In this document: positions 1-5,610 of the stretch, one piece after another
Numbering within the stretch: position 1 is the first letter of the stretch
How the letters are laid out: each line of letters begins with the position of its first letter
Assembly: GCA_021848765.1 (NCBI GenBank)
Contig: JAJZTU010000134.1
Location: 1-8,825, forward strand
Direction: 5' to 3'
Length of the DNA: 8,825 nt
Source: Bacillota bacterium
GTDB lineage: Bacteria > Bacillota > GCA-003054495 > Carboxydocellales > JAJZTU01
Made by a program: the position numbers and the translations under genes
The notes under the pieces: generated by a model
Told to the model about the DNA's origin: nothing
The model's database searches: none
What the model saw: only the letters and a program-made list of their open reading frames with translations

Positions 1-17
1 ATCTTAAGACTTTAGGT

Positions 18-23
18 TATAAT
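18..23 (+). promoter_or_regulatory. -10 box of tRNA-Trp promoter
   Basis: A perfect TATAAT lies 24 bases before the tRNA-Trp gene, so transcription would start around position 30. The matching -35 box, at 17-bp spacing, would fall just before the first base of the window and cannot be seen. The call rests on the -10 box and its distance to the tRNA. Confidence 0.5.
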
Positions 24-47
24 ATATAAGGCAAGGAAGAGGAACAC

Positions 48-123
48 AGGGGAGTAGCTCAATTGGCAGAGCGGCGGTCTCCAAAACCGTAGGTTGCGGG
101 TTCAAGTCCTGTCTCCCCTGCCA
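48..123 (+). tRNA. tRNA-Trp (anticodon CCA)
   Basis: The sequence folds as a full cloverleaf. The acceptor stem pairs 48-54 with 113-119, and the D stem pairs GCTC (57-60) with GAGC (69-72). The anticodon stem pairs 74-78 with 86-90, and the T stem pairs 96-100 with 108-112 around TTCAAGT. The anticodon CCA is at 81-83 and reads UGG. The discriminator is G120, and the 3' CCA (121-123) is encoded. Many Firmicutes place tRNA-Trp next to secE/nusG; here it is followed by its own terminator and then tRNA-Leu. Confidence 0.97.
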
Positions 124-134
124 TTTCAAATCAC

Positions 135-162
135 ATGAGTCTTCACGGGAAGACTTGTTTTT
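135..162 (+). terminator. Intrinsic terminator of tRNA-Trp
   Basis: AGTCTTC (138-144) pairs perfectly with GAAGACT (149-155) around the tetraloop ACGG. Weaker A-T and G-T pairs extend the stem outward, and a TTTTT run follows at 158-162. It lies 12 bases past the tRNA 3' end. Confidence 0.85.
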
Positions 163-210
163 ATTAACTGGCCAGGAATAATTTTCCGGTAAAGTTTTTG
201 AAAACAATGC

Positions 211-239
211 TTGCAAAGTGATTGGGCTTTAGCTATAAT
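211..239 (+). promoter_or_regulatory. Sigma-A-type promoter of tRNA-Leu
   Basis: A -35 TTGCAA (211-216) and a -10 TATAAT (234-239) are separated by exactly 17 bp. The predicted start is near 246, giving a leader of about 50 nt before the tRNA that must be removed by processing. Confidence 0.85.
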
Positions 240-296
240 AAAAAAGTGTCCGGCGGTAACATATCCCTCAAAGCCTGACAAGCAACAACCAGACAT

Positions 297-379
297 GCGG
301 TGGTGGCGGAATCGGCAGACGCGCACGTTTGAGGGGCGTGTGGGCAACCGTGCGGGTTCAAGTCCCGCCCACCGCACCA
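297..379 (+). tRNA. tRNA-Leu (anticodon GAG)
   Basis: This is a class II tRNA of 83 nt. The acceptor stem GCGGTGG (297-303) pairs with CCACCGC (369-375). The anticodon stem pairs 324-328 with 336-340, and the loop carries GAG at 331-333, which reads CUC/CUU leucine codons. A variable arm spans about 341-351. The T stem GCGGG (352-356) pairs with CCCGC (364-368). The discriminator is A376, and CCA is encoded at 377-379. Confidence 0.97.
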
Positions 380-395
380 AAAAACCTTGATACAT

Positions 396-439
396 AAGCC
401 CTTGTGGATTTACGCTTTTGTAAATACGCAAGGGCTTTT
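396..439 (+). terminator. Intrinsic terminator of tRNA-Leu
   Basis: The hairpin is unusually long. AAGCCCTTG (396-404) pairs with CAAGGGCTT (429-437), extended by T-G and G-C. After one mismatch, an inner stem ATTTAC (408-413) pairs with GTAAAT (420-425) around a 6-nt loop. The stem ends in a short TTTT run (436-439). It lies 16 bases past the tRNA and ends about 77 bases before the converging bacteriohemerythrin gene. Confidence 0.88.
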
Positions 440-516
440 GCCTTCTTCAAGTCAGTATATTTATCTTGATTGTTTTTACTGGTTGGACAAAAATAAGCGC
501 TTAAAATAAGTTCCGG

Positions 517-924
517 CTATTTAACTCCTTTTTCATTTAAAAAGGGTACATACTTTTTATCGATAACCAGAATATGGTTTACAAGCCAGTCCTTTAGAAA
601 ATTCATAACATCCATTGATGCCAAAATGTTGCCTTTTTCAAAGTCTTGTTGAAACTTAAGTACTTTATTAACAAACTGGTCATGCTGGGCCTTATGTAAT
701 TGATACTCAGGATAAGCATACCTGGTCAGATATTTTTCTTCGGTAGAAAAGTGAAACTGGGTGTAGTCGATCAATTTCTTCAGCATTGTCGACATGATTT
801 CCTTTCCTTTACCCACTTTCATTCCATCATGCAATTCATTTATCAGATCAATAAGTTTTTTGTGATGATCGTTAAATTCCTTTACATTAACACTGTACTT
901 TTCATCCCAAGCAAACATTGCCAT
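517..924 (-). CDS. Bacteriohemerythrin (O2-binding diiron protein)
   Basis: This is a cytosolic single-domain hemerythrin of about 135 aa, the usual length. Such proteins bind O2 reversibly at a non-heme diiron site and are thought to store, deliver or sense oxygen. Counting from the ATG at 924, all expected iron ligands are present: H21, H58 and E62 (HFSTEE), H77 and H81 (HKAQH), H117 and D122 (NHILVID). The family W-D start is at residues 6-7. An in-frame GTG lies one codon upstream (925-927). I prefer the ATG because the GGGGGG ribosome site (932-937) is 7 nt from it and only 4 nt from the GTG. The gene follows the HD-GYP gene on the same strand after about 130 bp with no clear terminator, so co-transcription is possible. 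The coding sequence is visibly AT-rich compared with the pha genes. Confidence 0.93.
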   Translation of the reverse strand: MAMFAWDEKYSVNVKEFNDHHKKLIDLINELHDGMKVGKGKEIMSTMLKKLIDYTQFHFSTEEKYLTRYAYPEYQLHKAQHDQFVNKVLKFQQDFEKGNILASMDVMNFLKDWLVNHILVIDKKYVPFLNEKGVK

Positions 925-1056
925 CACTGTTCCCCCCTAAATTATGGATAACTTGCCTCAATAGTTTAATAATTCGACTTAAACCAAAGAAAACCTGCTT
1001 ATTAAGACAAATAATTATTAGCTTTTGACACGAAATTTGCTTATAGTCGGAAAAGC

Positions 1057-2118
1057 CTAATTGCTTATCACATCAGTAATTGCCAGTGCAGGTTCGTAAA
1101 GAAGATTAACCTCTACAGGTTTTGGCAACTCTTTGTCCCTATGCCAGAACAGGCGTACCATAGGGCGGGTAGGACTGATATGGTTTTGGCTGATTACCAA
1201 ACCGGACCTGCCATCATTAAGCATTACTTTGGTACCCTGTGGGTAAAGGGCAATTTTTTGAATGAATCGATCTAAAATATAGTTATCAAAATGAGAACCC
1301 GAATTTTCCAGCAAAATTTCATATGCTTTGTGCACAGGGAGTTTTTTGCGATAGCAGCGGTCATTGGTTAAGGCATCATAAACATCGGCAATGGCACTGA
1401 TACGGGCGAATTCAAGAATATCCTCGCCCTGTAAATTCCGGGGGTAACCCGACCCATCACATCGTTCATGATGCTGCAAAGCCACATGTGCTGATGTAAT
1501 TTTTATTTCAGGGTTACTCCGGAGAAGCTCGAAACCATGCCAAGTATGTTTTTTTACTACTGCATACTCGTCATCGGTTAGTTTGGCGGGTTTATTAATT
1601 ATTTCCAAGGGAATTTGTGTTTTCCCAATATCATGCAGGATAACTCCTAAACCAAGATCGTGAAGCCTGTTTTGAGTATAGTGAAGACTCATTCCGATCA
1701 TCACGGAAATTACCGTTACATTTACGGAATGGTTGAAAGTATAATCATCATACGAGCGTATATCCGATAAATTTAACATCATTTCCCGGCTGGCAATAAG
1801 GTCATCGATGATATCTGATACCACTTTCTTAACTAAAGAAACATTAAAAGGTTTACGATTTTGAATCTCCTCATTAACTACCCTTAAACAATTGACAGCT
1901 TGTAACCGGGTTTCTTCGGAAATAGTTTCATCGATAGTAACATCATCAATTAATCCATCATCGATGTATACTGAAGTGTAACCCAGCACTTTTAGCCGTT
2001 CAATAAACTTTGAAGTCAAGATTGTACCTTGTCCTAAAAGCATTTGACTTTTTGAATTATAGATAGGCCGTGCCAATTTTGAACTAATTTCAATATGCTC
2101 AAGGTCTATTTTTCTCAT
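1057..2118 (-). CDS. HD-GYP domain protein, probable cyclic-di-GMP phosphodiesterase
   Basis: This 353-aa protein has no membrane segment or signal peptide. The N-terminal part (about 1-110) looks like the regulatory segment common in clostridial HD-GYP proteins. The HD-GYP domain (about 120-270) has H130, the HD pair in LHDIGK (H162-D163, K166), KKHTWHG with H191 and H194, the signature HHERCDGSGYP (216-226), and the downstream ISAIADVYDALTNDR. The metal and GYP motifs appear intact, so it is probably active, hydrolysing c-di-GMP to pGpG or GMP. The C-terminal tail (about 295-353) is typical of stand-alone Firmicute members. The ATG is preceded by AGGGGG at 5-nt spacing. It sits between the ferredoxin and bacteriohemerythrin genes on the same strand, so an oxygen or redox input to c-di-GMP turnover is possible. 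No receiver or PAS domain is visible. Confidence 0.93.
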   Translation of the reverse strand: MRKIDLEHIEISSKLARPIYNSKSQMLLGQGTILTSKFIERLKVLGYTSVYIDDGLIDDVTIDETISEETRLQAVNCLRVVNEEIQNRKPFNVSLVKKVVSDIIDDLIASREMMLNLSDIRSYDDYTFNHSVNVTVISVMIGMSLHYTQNRLHDLGLGVILHDIGKTQIPLEIINKPAKLTDDEYAVVKKHTWHGFELLRSNPEIKITSAHVALQHHERCDGSGYPRNLQGEDILEFARISAIADVYDALTNDRCYRKKLPVHKAYEILLENSGSHFDNYILDRFIQKIALYPQGTKVMLNDGRSGLVISQNHISPTRPMVRLFWHRDKELPKPVEVNLLYEPALAITDVISN

Positions 2119-2149
2119 ATGTACCCCCTTTCTGCGGTAATGTATTGCA

Positions 2150-2179
2150 TATATAAATGCTGAGATTTATTTAGTGAAA
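2150..2179 (-). promoter_or_regulatory. Weak candidate promoter for the HD-GYP gene
   Basis: Reading the minus strand, TTTCAC (2179-2174) and TATATA (2155-2150) are 18 bp apart, upstream of the HD-GYP start. Both boxes are imperfect. Read-through from the ferredoxin gene about 100 bp upstream is the alternative. Confidence 0.35.
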
Positions 2180-2218
2180 GCATGGTTTTGCTTACCAGCC
2201 CGACGATTTAAGCTCTGT

Positions 2219-2596
2219 TTAGCCGTGGATTAGCCTGGGGAGGCACTTGACGCAGACCCATTCACTTTCACCATGATGGCGGATAGGAAGCAGCACACGG
2301 TCATATTCGCTGGACCCGCAGTTTTTGCATTTTACTACGGCCAGGCCGGCACGGCGCTCTGCTTTGACTTTTTCCACTGTATGCTCATTAAATTCCTGAG
2401 TTTCACGTTCCTCGATGGAGAGCGCCCCTGAAGGACAGACCGCCAGGCAGTATCCGGCTCCGTCACACAGTTCCTCCTGCAAAACCTTAGCTTTGCCGTT
2501 TACCATGGTGATGGCCCCTTCTGCACAGGGGGTTACGCAGAGTCCACAGCCAGTACACAGTTTCTCGTCAATCTTGACTATTTTACGAATCACCAT
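2219..2596 (-). CDS. Ferredoxin-like iron-sulfur protein with C-terminal zinc ribbon
   Basis: This 125-aa soluble protein probably carries electrons in an anaerobic pathway. Site 1 is a complete [4Fe-4S] motif: C14, C17, C20, C24. Site 2 is C44, C50, C54-P, but the position expected to be the second Cys is A47 (CDGAGYC), so only three Cys remain in place. That fits a [3Fe-4S] cluster, or a [4Fe-4S] cluster with another ligand. As I recall, related ferredoxin-like proteins with CDG-x-G-x-C exist, so this may be a family trait, not damage. A linker rich in Glu and Lys (about 62-83) leads to two CxxC knuckles, C90/C93 and C115/C118, which look like a zinc ribbon or rubredoxin-like knuckle. The ATG at 2596 has a strong AGGAGGTC about 11 nt upstream. 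The redox partner is unknown. Confidence 0.85.
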   Translation of the reverse strand: MVIRKIVKIDEKLCTGCGLCVTPCAEGAITMVNGKAKVLQEELCDGAGYCLAVCPSGALSIEERETQEFNEHTVEKVKAERRAGLAVVKCKNCGSSEYDRVLLPIRHHGESEWVCVKCLPRLIHG

Positions 2597-2654
2597 TTTT
2601 ATCTTGACCTCCTCTTGGTTTGAGAGTTAATTTTGAGGGTATGGGCTTAGGGTC

Positions 2655-2683
2655 ATTTTAACAGTTATCGTGGCTAATTAAAA
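2655..2683 (-). promoter_or_regulatory. Weak candidate promoter for the ferredoxin gene
   Basis: On the minus strand, TTTTAA (2683-2678) and TAAAAT (2660-2655) are 17 bp apart. The start would be near 2648, giving about 50 nt of leader. The -10 box is good and the -35 box is poor. Confidence 0.3.
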
Positions 2684-2709
2684 GTCCGGATTGCCCTATT
2701 GTGAGGCTT

Positions 2710-2738
2710 TTGTTTTTGATTAAAGGCTAAAAAATAAT
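2710..2738 (+). promoter_or_regulatory. Weak candidate promoter for phaE-phaC
   Basis: TTGTTT (2710-2715) and AATAAT (2733-2738) have 17-bp spacing. The start would be near 2745, about 120 nt before the phaE ATG. The region is AT-rich, so chance matches are likely. No better candidate is seen between 2597 and 2863, and that stretch holds no convincing small gene. Confidence 0.33.
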
Positions 2739-2756
2739 TGATTATTAGCAATAGTA

Positions 2757-2771
2757 AATATTCGGAATATT
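2757..2771. repeat. 7-bp inverted repeat upstream of phaE
   Basis: AATATTC and GAATATT form a perfect inverted repeat around one central G. It lies just downstream of the candidate phaE transcription start, where a repressor site would be effective. The arms are AT-rich and no factor is recognised, so the regulatory role is an inference. Confidence 0.4.
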
Positions 2772-2863
2772 AAATTCGGTTTGCAGGAGGATTTTGCACT
2801 TATTGGTCGAATTTGGTTTTTATAACATATTGGTAAATTTTGAGAAAGTCTGGGGGAGGAAAT

Positions 2864-3439
2864 ATGAGCGAGAAAGAAAAAATTAATGATCCTGCTGCCT
2901 TTTTTAGGCAGTATTACGGGGAAATGGAAGATGGCTGGAGCAAACTGTGGGAACAGCTTCTGTCCAGTCCTGTTTATGCTCAGGCCATGGGAGCCCTGAT
3001 GGATGCCTATCTGAGCAGTCAACAAGCAGTGCAAACCAACCTGAAAAAGTACATGGAAAATCTGAACATCCCTACCAAGGATGACCTGGCCAGGGTGGCC
3101 TACCAAGTGGTTCAGGCCGAACAAAAAATCAGTGAACTGCAAAAGGAAATTAAAGGGATGAAAAGCCTGGAGGCCAAATTGGATCTCGTATTGGCTGAGG
3201 TGAAAGAGGCAAAGGAATTTCAAAAACAGTACCGTCAGCAAGGGGAACAAAAGGGTTTAGTTGACTTAGAGAAGAAGTTGGAAGAGATACAGGCTTTAAT
3301 CGTAGCCAAGACCGGCGCCAAAAGCCAAAGCAGGAGCAGTTCCAAAGGAGATGGCCGGGGCAGTGCCAAAAGTCAGGGTCAAAGTGCGGACAAAAAGCAA
3401 AAAGCAAAGACCGAAACCAGGCAAACGGTTTTAGTATAA
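2864..3439 (+). CDS. phaE: PHA synthase subunit PhaE/PhaR-like
   Basis: This is the non-catalytic partner of the two-subunit polyhydroxyalkanoate synthase, needed for PhaC activity and granule formation. The start is ATG 2864, 4 nt after GGGGGAGG. An upstream in-frame TTG at 2840 has no suitable ribosome site. The product has 191 aa. Residues about 30-70 (SSPVYAQAMGALMDAYLSSQ, then NLNIPTKDDLARVAYQVV) carry the family core. Residues about 80-140 are a long charged coiled coil. The last 40 or so residues are low-complexity and basic, rich in Lys, Ser, Gln and Arg, with AKSQ twice. The length is nearer to class IV PhaR (about 200 aa) than class III PhaE (about 350 aa), so phaR is an alternative name. 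phaC follows after 21 bp, so the two are almost certainly co-transcribed. Confidence 0.87.
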   Translation: MSEKEKINDPAAFFRQYYGEMEDGWSKLWEQLLSSPVYAQAMGALMDAYLSSQQAVQTNLKKYMENLNIPTKDDLARVAYQVVQAEQKISELQKEIKGMKSLEAKLDLVLAEVKEAKEFQKQYRQQGEQKGLVDLEKKLEEIQALIVAKTGAKSQSRSSSKGDGRGSAKSQGQSADKKQKAKTETRQTVLV

Positions 3440-3460
3440 CGGGCCAAGGAGGTATTGACG

Positions 3461-4537
3461 GTGAACTTCAACTATGGCCCTTTCAACTATGCGGGGTTCT
3501 CCCAGGAAGAGGCGCAGCGCATGGCCGCCAGATACAAAAGACTGACCAAGCTGGCACTCCATGACCCGGAGCCACGGGTGGGCCAGACCCCCAAAGACGT
3601 AATTTGGACTCGCAACAAGACTAAGCTCTATCATTTCCACAACGGTCATGTTACGCGGTCAACTCCCCTAATGATGGTATATGCTTTAATCAACAGGCCT
3701 TATATCCTGGACATCTGTCAGGGCAACAGTATGGTGGAATACCTGATTAAGGAAGGTTTTGACGTATACATGGTTGACTGGGGGACTCCCGGCATTGAGG
3801 ACAAGGGTTTAAAGTTCGATGACTTTGTCCTGGATTACCTGCCGGAAGCCTTTAGTGTGGTTCAAGAGAGGTCTGGGTCGGCAAAGGTATCCTTGTTAGG
3901 CTACTGCATGGGTGGGACCCTAAATTCCTTATTTGCTGCCCTGCACCCTGAGCTTCCCATCGCCAACCTGGTTTTCCTGGCCTCACCCATTGATTTCACT
4001 GATGCCGGATTATTTGCCAATTGGCTAAACCCGGAGACCTTCAATGTTGATAAGATGGTGGACGTAATGGGTAATATTCCCGCTGAGCTCATCGACTTCG
4101 GCAACAAGATGCTCAAGCCGGTTAGCAACTTTGTCAGTTCCTATGTACATTTGTGGGATAAGCTGCATGACGAGGTTTTTGTGGAAAACTGGCGGGTGCT
4201 GAATCATTGGGTTAATGACGGAACACCCTTCCCGGGGGAATCGTTTCGCCAGTGGATTAAGGAATTTTACCAAAAAAGCGCCCTGGTGAAAAAGGAATTA
4301 TTCCTGCGGGGCAGACAGGTGGATTTGGGGAGGATTACCTGTCCTGTACTGAACCTAGCCGGGGATAAAGACCATATTGTTTTACCTAACCAGTCCTCGG
4401 AATTGGCAAAACATATCGGCAGCAAGGATTACGAATTTGTAACTGTGCCTTCTGGCCATGTGAGCCTGGTGGTGGGCAAAATGGCCAAGGAAATAACCTG
4501 GCCCAAAATCAGTGAGTTCCTGAGCAAAAGGGATTGA
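3461..4537 (+). CDS. phaC: Class III/IV poly(3-hydroxyalkanoate) synthase catalytic subunit
   Basis: PhaC polymerises (R)-3-hydroxyacyl-CoA into PHA on the granule surface, releasing CoA. It is an alpha/beta-hydrolase of 358 aa, the normal class III/IV size. I choose GTG 3461 because AAGGAGGT (3446-3453) is 8 nt upstream of it; the in-frame TTG at 3455 is almost inside the ribosome site. With this start, the nucleophile is C149 in the lipase-like box GYCMGG, and the Asp and His of the triad are D304 (GDKDHI) and H333 (SGHVS). C149 matches the well-known Allochromatium vinosum numbering. The N-terminal half contains the conserved VDWGTPG stretch. No disruption is visible. The thiolase and reductase genes (phaA, phaB) are not in the window. 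The stop codon overlaps the -35 box of the next gene's promoter. Confidence 0.96.
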   Translation: MNFNYGPFNYAGFSQEEAQRMAARYKRLTKLALHDPEPRVGQTPKDVIWTRNKTKLYHFHNGHVTRSTPLMMVYALINRPYILDICQGNSMVEYLIKEGFDVYMVDWGTPGIEDKGLKFDDFVLDYLPEAFSVVQERSGSAKVSLLGYCMGGTLNSLFAALHPELPIANLVFLASPIDFTDAGLFANWLNPETFNVDKMVDVMGNIPAELIDFGNKMLKPVSNFVSSYVHLWDKLHDEVFVENWRVLNHWVNDGTPFPGESFRQWIKEFYQKSALVKKELFLRGRQVDLGRITCPVLNLAGDKDHIVLPNQSSELAKHIGSKDYEFVTVPSGHVSLVVGKMAKEITWPKISEFLSKRD

Positions 4538-4562
4538 CAACTTTTTCATATATGTGTAAAAT
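4534..4562 (+). promoter_or_regulatory. Strong sigma-A-type promoter of the phasin-like gene
   Basis: A consensus TTGACA (4534-4539) and TAAAAT (4557-4562) have exactly 17 bp between them. The start is predicted near 4569, about 47 nt before the ATG. The -35 box overlaps the phaC stop TGA (4535-4537). Short arms TATGT (4551-4555) and ACATA (4565-4569) flank the -10 box and could be a minor operator. Confidence 0.87.
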
Positions 4563-4615
4563 GTACATAGGTGAAGCAATTGAATATGTGGTAAACGAGA
4601 AGGGGGAACAACAAA

Positions 4616-4933
4616 ATGTCAAGCAGCCAACAGAAGAGCGTTTTCCCGGGGGCTTATTTTGAACTGGCCGCCAATGTCAACAATGAGCTCTGGAGTATCG
4701 GGTTATCTCAATTAAAACTGCTCAATGTTACCCAACAGCAAGTGGGAGCATTACTGGTGAATGGCATCCAGAAGCATCACCAGGCCCACAAAGAGCAGGT
4801 TACAATTTTGGAGGGCATTCTGGACCAGTATAAAAACAACCAAGAGAAAGCTCTGGAAATCTTCCGGGATACCTTCTCCGAAACAGTGGAAAAGCTTAAG
4901 AGCTTAGGTGTCGACACCAAAAGTCAGAACTAG
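4616..4933 (+). CDS. Small phasin-like granule-associated protein
   Basis: This 105-aa protein is predicted to be almost entirely helical. It has no Cys, no signal peptide and no membrane segment. Residues about 10-95 form amphipathic helices of the kind phasins use to coat PHA granules, with FPGAYFELAANVNNELWSIG near the start and a charged Glu/Lys coil towards the end. The function is inferred mainly from position, 78 bp after phaC in the same direction, and from phasin-like size and composition. Phasin families are diverse, so sequence alone does not settle it. The ATG has AGGGGG 9 nt upstream. It has its own strong promoter and a terminator 7 bp after the stop, so it can be expressed at higher levels than the synthase, as expected for a coat protein. 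A phaP symbol would be reasonable if granule association were shown. Confidence 0.72.
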   Translation: MSSSQQKSVFPGAYFELAANVNNELWSIGLSQLKLLNVTQQQVGALLVNGIQKHHQAHKEQVTILEGILDQYKNNQEKALEIFRDTFSETVEKLKSLGVDTKSQN

Positions 4934-4940
4934 TCGAAGA

Positions 4941-4975
4941 AAAAGATGCACAAACCAGTAGGTTGTGCATCTTTT
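4941..4975 (+). terminator. Strong intrinsic terminator closing the PHA locus
   Basis: AAAAGATGCACAA (4941-4953) is perfectly complementary to TTGTGCATCTTTT (4963-4975), with a 9-nt loop. The 3' arm ends in TTTT. A-rich and T-rich flanks make it potentially bidirectional. It separates the phasin-like gene from the gene at 5056. Confidence 0.9.
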
Positions 4976-5024
4976 GACATAGAAGCGGGAATATAAATCA
5001 AGGAGCAGGAATTTTAGTTATAAA

Positions 5025-5049
5025 TCCCCGGAATACTCCCGAAGGGGGA
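5025..5049 (+). promoter_or_regulatory. Possible Shine-Dalgarno-masking hairpin before the 5056 gene
   Basis: The ribosome site GGGGG (5044-5048) can pair with either of two C-rich stretches just upstream. One is CTCCC (5036-5040), closed by a GAA triloop. The other is TCCCC (5025-5029), which pairs with GGGGA (5045-5049). Both pairings would cover the site. Whether this matters in the cell is not known. Confidence 0.35.
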
Positions 5050-5055
5050 AGAGTA

Positions 5056-5565
5056 ATGGTTTCGGCGCTTGTAGACAACAATGACAGGGAGAATGATTTC
5101 TGGGTCGTTTGGGTGGAAGAGGAAGAAGTCAAAGGCTTTATCAAGTGCTGTCCCCGGAGGGATGGAATTTTCCTGGTTTTTTTGTCGAGGAAACCTGATG
5201 TCCTCGAGTTGAAAGAGTTTTCGGCTTACCAGCTAGACCGGAAACGCAAGGTTCTCCTCCTGGCTAACCCCGGATATTCTCAAACCTGGGCAGGAAAGCA
5301 GTTTGATGCAGGGTTAATTAATCAGGAAGTTATGCTTAACGGGCTGGTTAATGAGCTGGAAATCCGGAGGTTCAGTAAACCCTATTCCAGGGCTAAGTAT
5401 GGTTATCTTACCAGATGGGCCCTGGTGGTTACCGGTCGCACCTGCCAGTGCTGCGGCAGGCCCATGTTGTGCTCGGGAAGCGATCTCTTTGGAGAAGAAG
5501 TAGTTTGTGAACCGTGTTTATTTGGTCTGTGCCAAGAGGATGGAGAGGGGCCTGAGGGGTATTAG
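5056..5565 (+). CDS. Unrecognised protein with C-terminal Cys-rich putative zinc-binding motif
   Basis: I do not recognise this 169-aa protein. The N-terminal 120 residues alternate hydrophobic strands and charged turns (for example NDFWVVWVEEEE and GIFLVFLSRKP), suggesting a small beta-rich domain. A CC pair lies at 31-32. The C-terminal part has C130, C132, C133, C139, C151, C154 and C159. The pairs C130-x2-C133 and C151-x2-C154 could bind one zinc as a ribbon. The tail is acidic. There is no signal peptide or membrane segment, so it is probably cytosolic. The ATG has AGGGGG at 7-nt spacing. The TPR gene starts 45 bp downstream on the same strand with no terminator between, so the pair is probably an operon. 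The strong terminator at 4941-4975 separates it from the PHA genes. No function is proposed. Confidence 0.82.
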   Translation: MVSALVDNNDRENDFWVVWVEEEEVKGFIKCCPRRDGIFLVFLSRKPDVLELKEFSAYQLDRKRKVLLLANPGYSQTWAGKQFDAGLINQEVMLNGLVNELEIRRFSKPYSRAKYGYLTRWALVVTGRTCQCCGRPMLCSGSDLFGEEVVCEPCLFGLCQEDGEGPEGY

Positions 5566-5610
5566 GCAGGCACGAATCGGACTCTTGTACTGTCGATAGG
5601 GGGGAAGACA

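Noticed and set aside
4..216. Minus-strand reading frame with a stretch like GRQDLNPQPTVLETAALPIE.
   Set aside because: It is the antisense of the tRNA-Trp gene, a well-known false protein seen in annotations.
297..379. tRNA-Leu 3' end as an attachment site for an integrated element.
   Set aside because: No second copy of the tRNA 3' end and no integrase gene were found in the window.
126..431. Minus-strand reading frame containing WAGLEPARLPTRPSNVRVCR.
   Set aside because: It is the antisense of tRNA-Leu and runs through the two terminators; not a gene.
2415..2630. Plus-strand open frame opposite the ferredoxin gene.
   Set aside because: It is the complement of Cys/Gly-rich ferredoxin codons, with no ribosome site and no family resemblance.
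2720..3407. Minus-strand open frames opposite phaE.
   Set aside because: They are shadows of the coiled-coil coding sequence and lack plausible starts or ribosome sites.
4974..5000. TTGACA at 4974-4979 as a promoter for the 5056 gene.
   Set aside because: It overlaps the terminator tail, and no acceptable -10 box lies at 16-18 bp; TATAAA is only 12 bp away.
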